Below, in pieces: positions 63,685-64,000 of a DNA stretch of 64,000 nucleotides. The position numbers and the translations under genes are program-made. The stretch is from positions 2,170,001-2,234,000 of the forward strand of contig NZ_AP023181.1 of the NCBI RefSeq assembly GCF_013426915.1, given 5' to 3'. The stretch comes from Paraburkholderia sp. PGU19. Its GTDB lineage: Bacteria > Pseudomonadota > Gammaproteobacteria > Burkholderiales > Burkholderiaceae. Position 1 is the first letter of the stretch, and the number at the start of each line of letters is the position of its first letter. The notes under the pieces were generated by a model. It was not told the DNA's origin. It worked only from the letters and a program-made list of their open reading frames with translations, and did no database searches.

Positions 63685-63836
63685 ACGACGCGTGTCGTGT
63701 GTTGCCGGCGGCGCGCGATGTCCCCTGCAATGCGAATGATGCGGCGCGTACGGCATAGTCCCCGCCTTGGGGCGCGATGTGGCCGCGAACGGGCGTGTCG
63801 TGCGGGATGGGATCTCCACTTTGCCTGGATCAGCGA

Positions 63837-64000
63837 ATGGCAGATATCGTCGGCAGCATGCGCGTGTTCGCCCGGGTGGTCGAGTCGGGTTCGTTCACTG
63901 CCGTTGCGAAAGAGAACGACGCAACGGCTGCGCAGATTTCGCGTGCGGTCACGGCGCTCGAAGAGCGGTTGCAGACGGCGCTGCTGCATCGCACGACACG
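63837..64000 (+). CDS. LysR-family regulator, 5' part
   Basis: Only the first 54 codons are in the window: MADIVGSMRVFARVVESGSFTAVAKENDATAAQISRAVTALEERLQTALLHRTTR, an N-terminal LysR winged helix. The rest lies beyond the right edge. Confidence 0.85.
   Translation, partial: MADIVGSMRVFARVVESGSFTAVAKENDATAAQISRAVTALEERLQTALLHRTT

Noticed and set aside
1..64000. tRNA, rRNA, phage attachment sites or replication origins
   Set aside because: No cloverleaf-like tRNA end, rRNA segment, integrase gene or iteron cluster was noticed on reading; a covariance-model scan was not possible here.

Overview
The window is GC-rich, densely coded proteobacterial chromosome or megaplasmid DNA. The gene content suggests a Burkholderiaceae bacterium, most likely Paraburkholderia. 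Pointers are a nitrate reductase fused to a sulfite-reductase-type flavoprotein, a cynTS/CynR cyanate locus close to the E. coli proteins, a DUF3331 protein, many LysR/LacI/AraC regulators, and CTACTTTTCTTTGC-type palindromic intergenic repeats. The genus call is an inference from gene content, not from a marker gene.

Layout. 1-6.1 kb: nitrate/nitrite assimilation (3' end of nirB, nirD, and a NasA-CysJ-type fusion carrying a one-base frameshift). 6.1-7.6 kb: organic-peroxide defence (ohrR, a small secreted protein, ohr) with matching operators. 8.4-13.1 kb: a 2-hydroxycarboxylate transporter with a sigma-54 promoter and paired upstream dyads, followed by a DctB/DctD-like two-component system. 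13.2-15.9 kb: cyanate detoxification (cynR, cynT, cynS) and a DUF1348 protein. 15.9-23 kb: an EAL phosphodiesterase, an M1 metallopeptidase lipoprotein, a LysR/SDR pair, and a membrane-anchored Pro/Ala-rich protein with three copies of one motif. 23-26.5 kb: uronate dehydrogenase, LacI-type regulator and ExuT-like transporter sharing a GAAAACGTT operator. 27.4-30.3 kb: a hybrid sensor kinase.

30.5-32.4 kb and 60.1-62.0 kb hold two copies of a large palindromic non-coding repeat, each split by an IS30-family element at a different point. The two IS copies are 1124 bp each, have different 3-bp target duplications, and share one internal frameshift. Between them lie a chemotaxis receptor, an MFS transporter, a moc-like (rhizopine) gene set, an MmsA/IolA dehydrogenase, an eight-gene bufferin operon, a D-cysteine desulfhydrase, a thioredoxin, a probable trans-3-chloroacrylate dehalogenase operon (MmgE/PrpD plus two tautomerase subunits), LysR regulators, PilZ and H-NS-like proteins, and a FixL/FixJ-like system. 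62.2-64 kb: an AraC regulator, DUF3331 and the start of a LysR gene.

The most notable system is the leftward operon from 47.6 to 43.2 kb. It joins two bufferin-type RiPP precursors and the MNIO maturation pair to a second Ohr peroxidase. Its promoter carries operators that match the ohrR/ohr operators 40 kb away in sequence and in position around -35/-10. This suggests one OhrR-type regulator links organic-peroxide stress to copper-binding peptide production.
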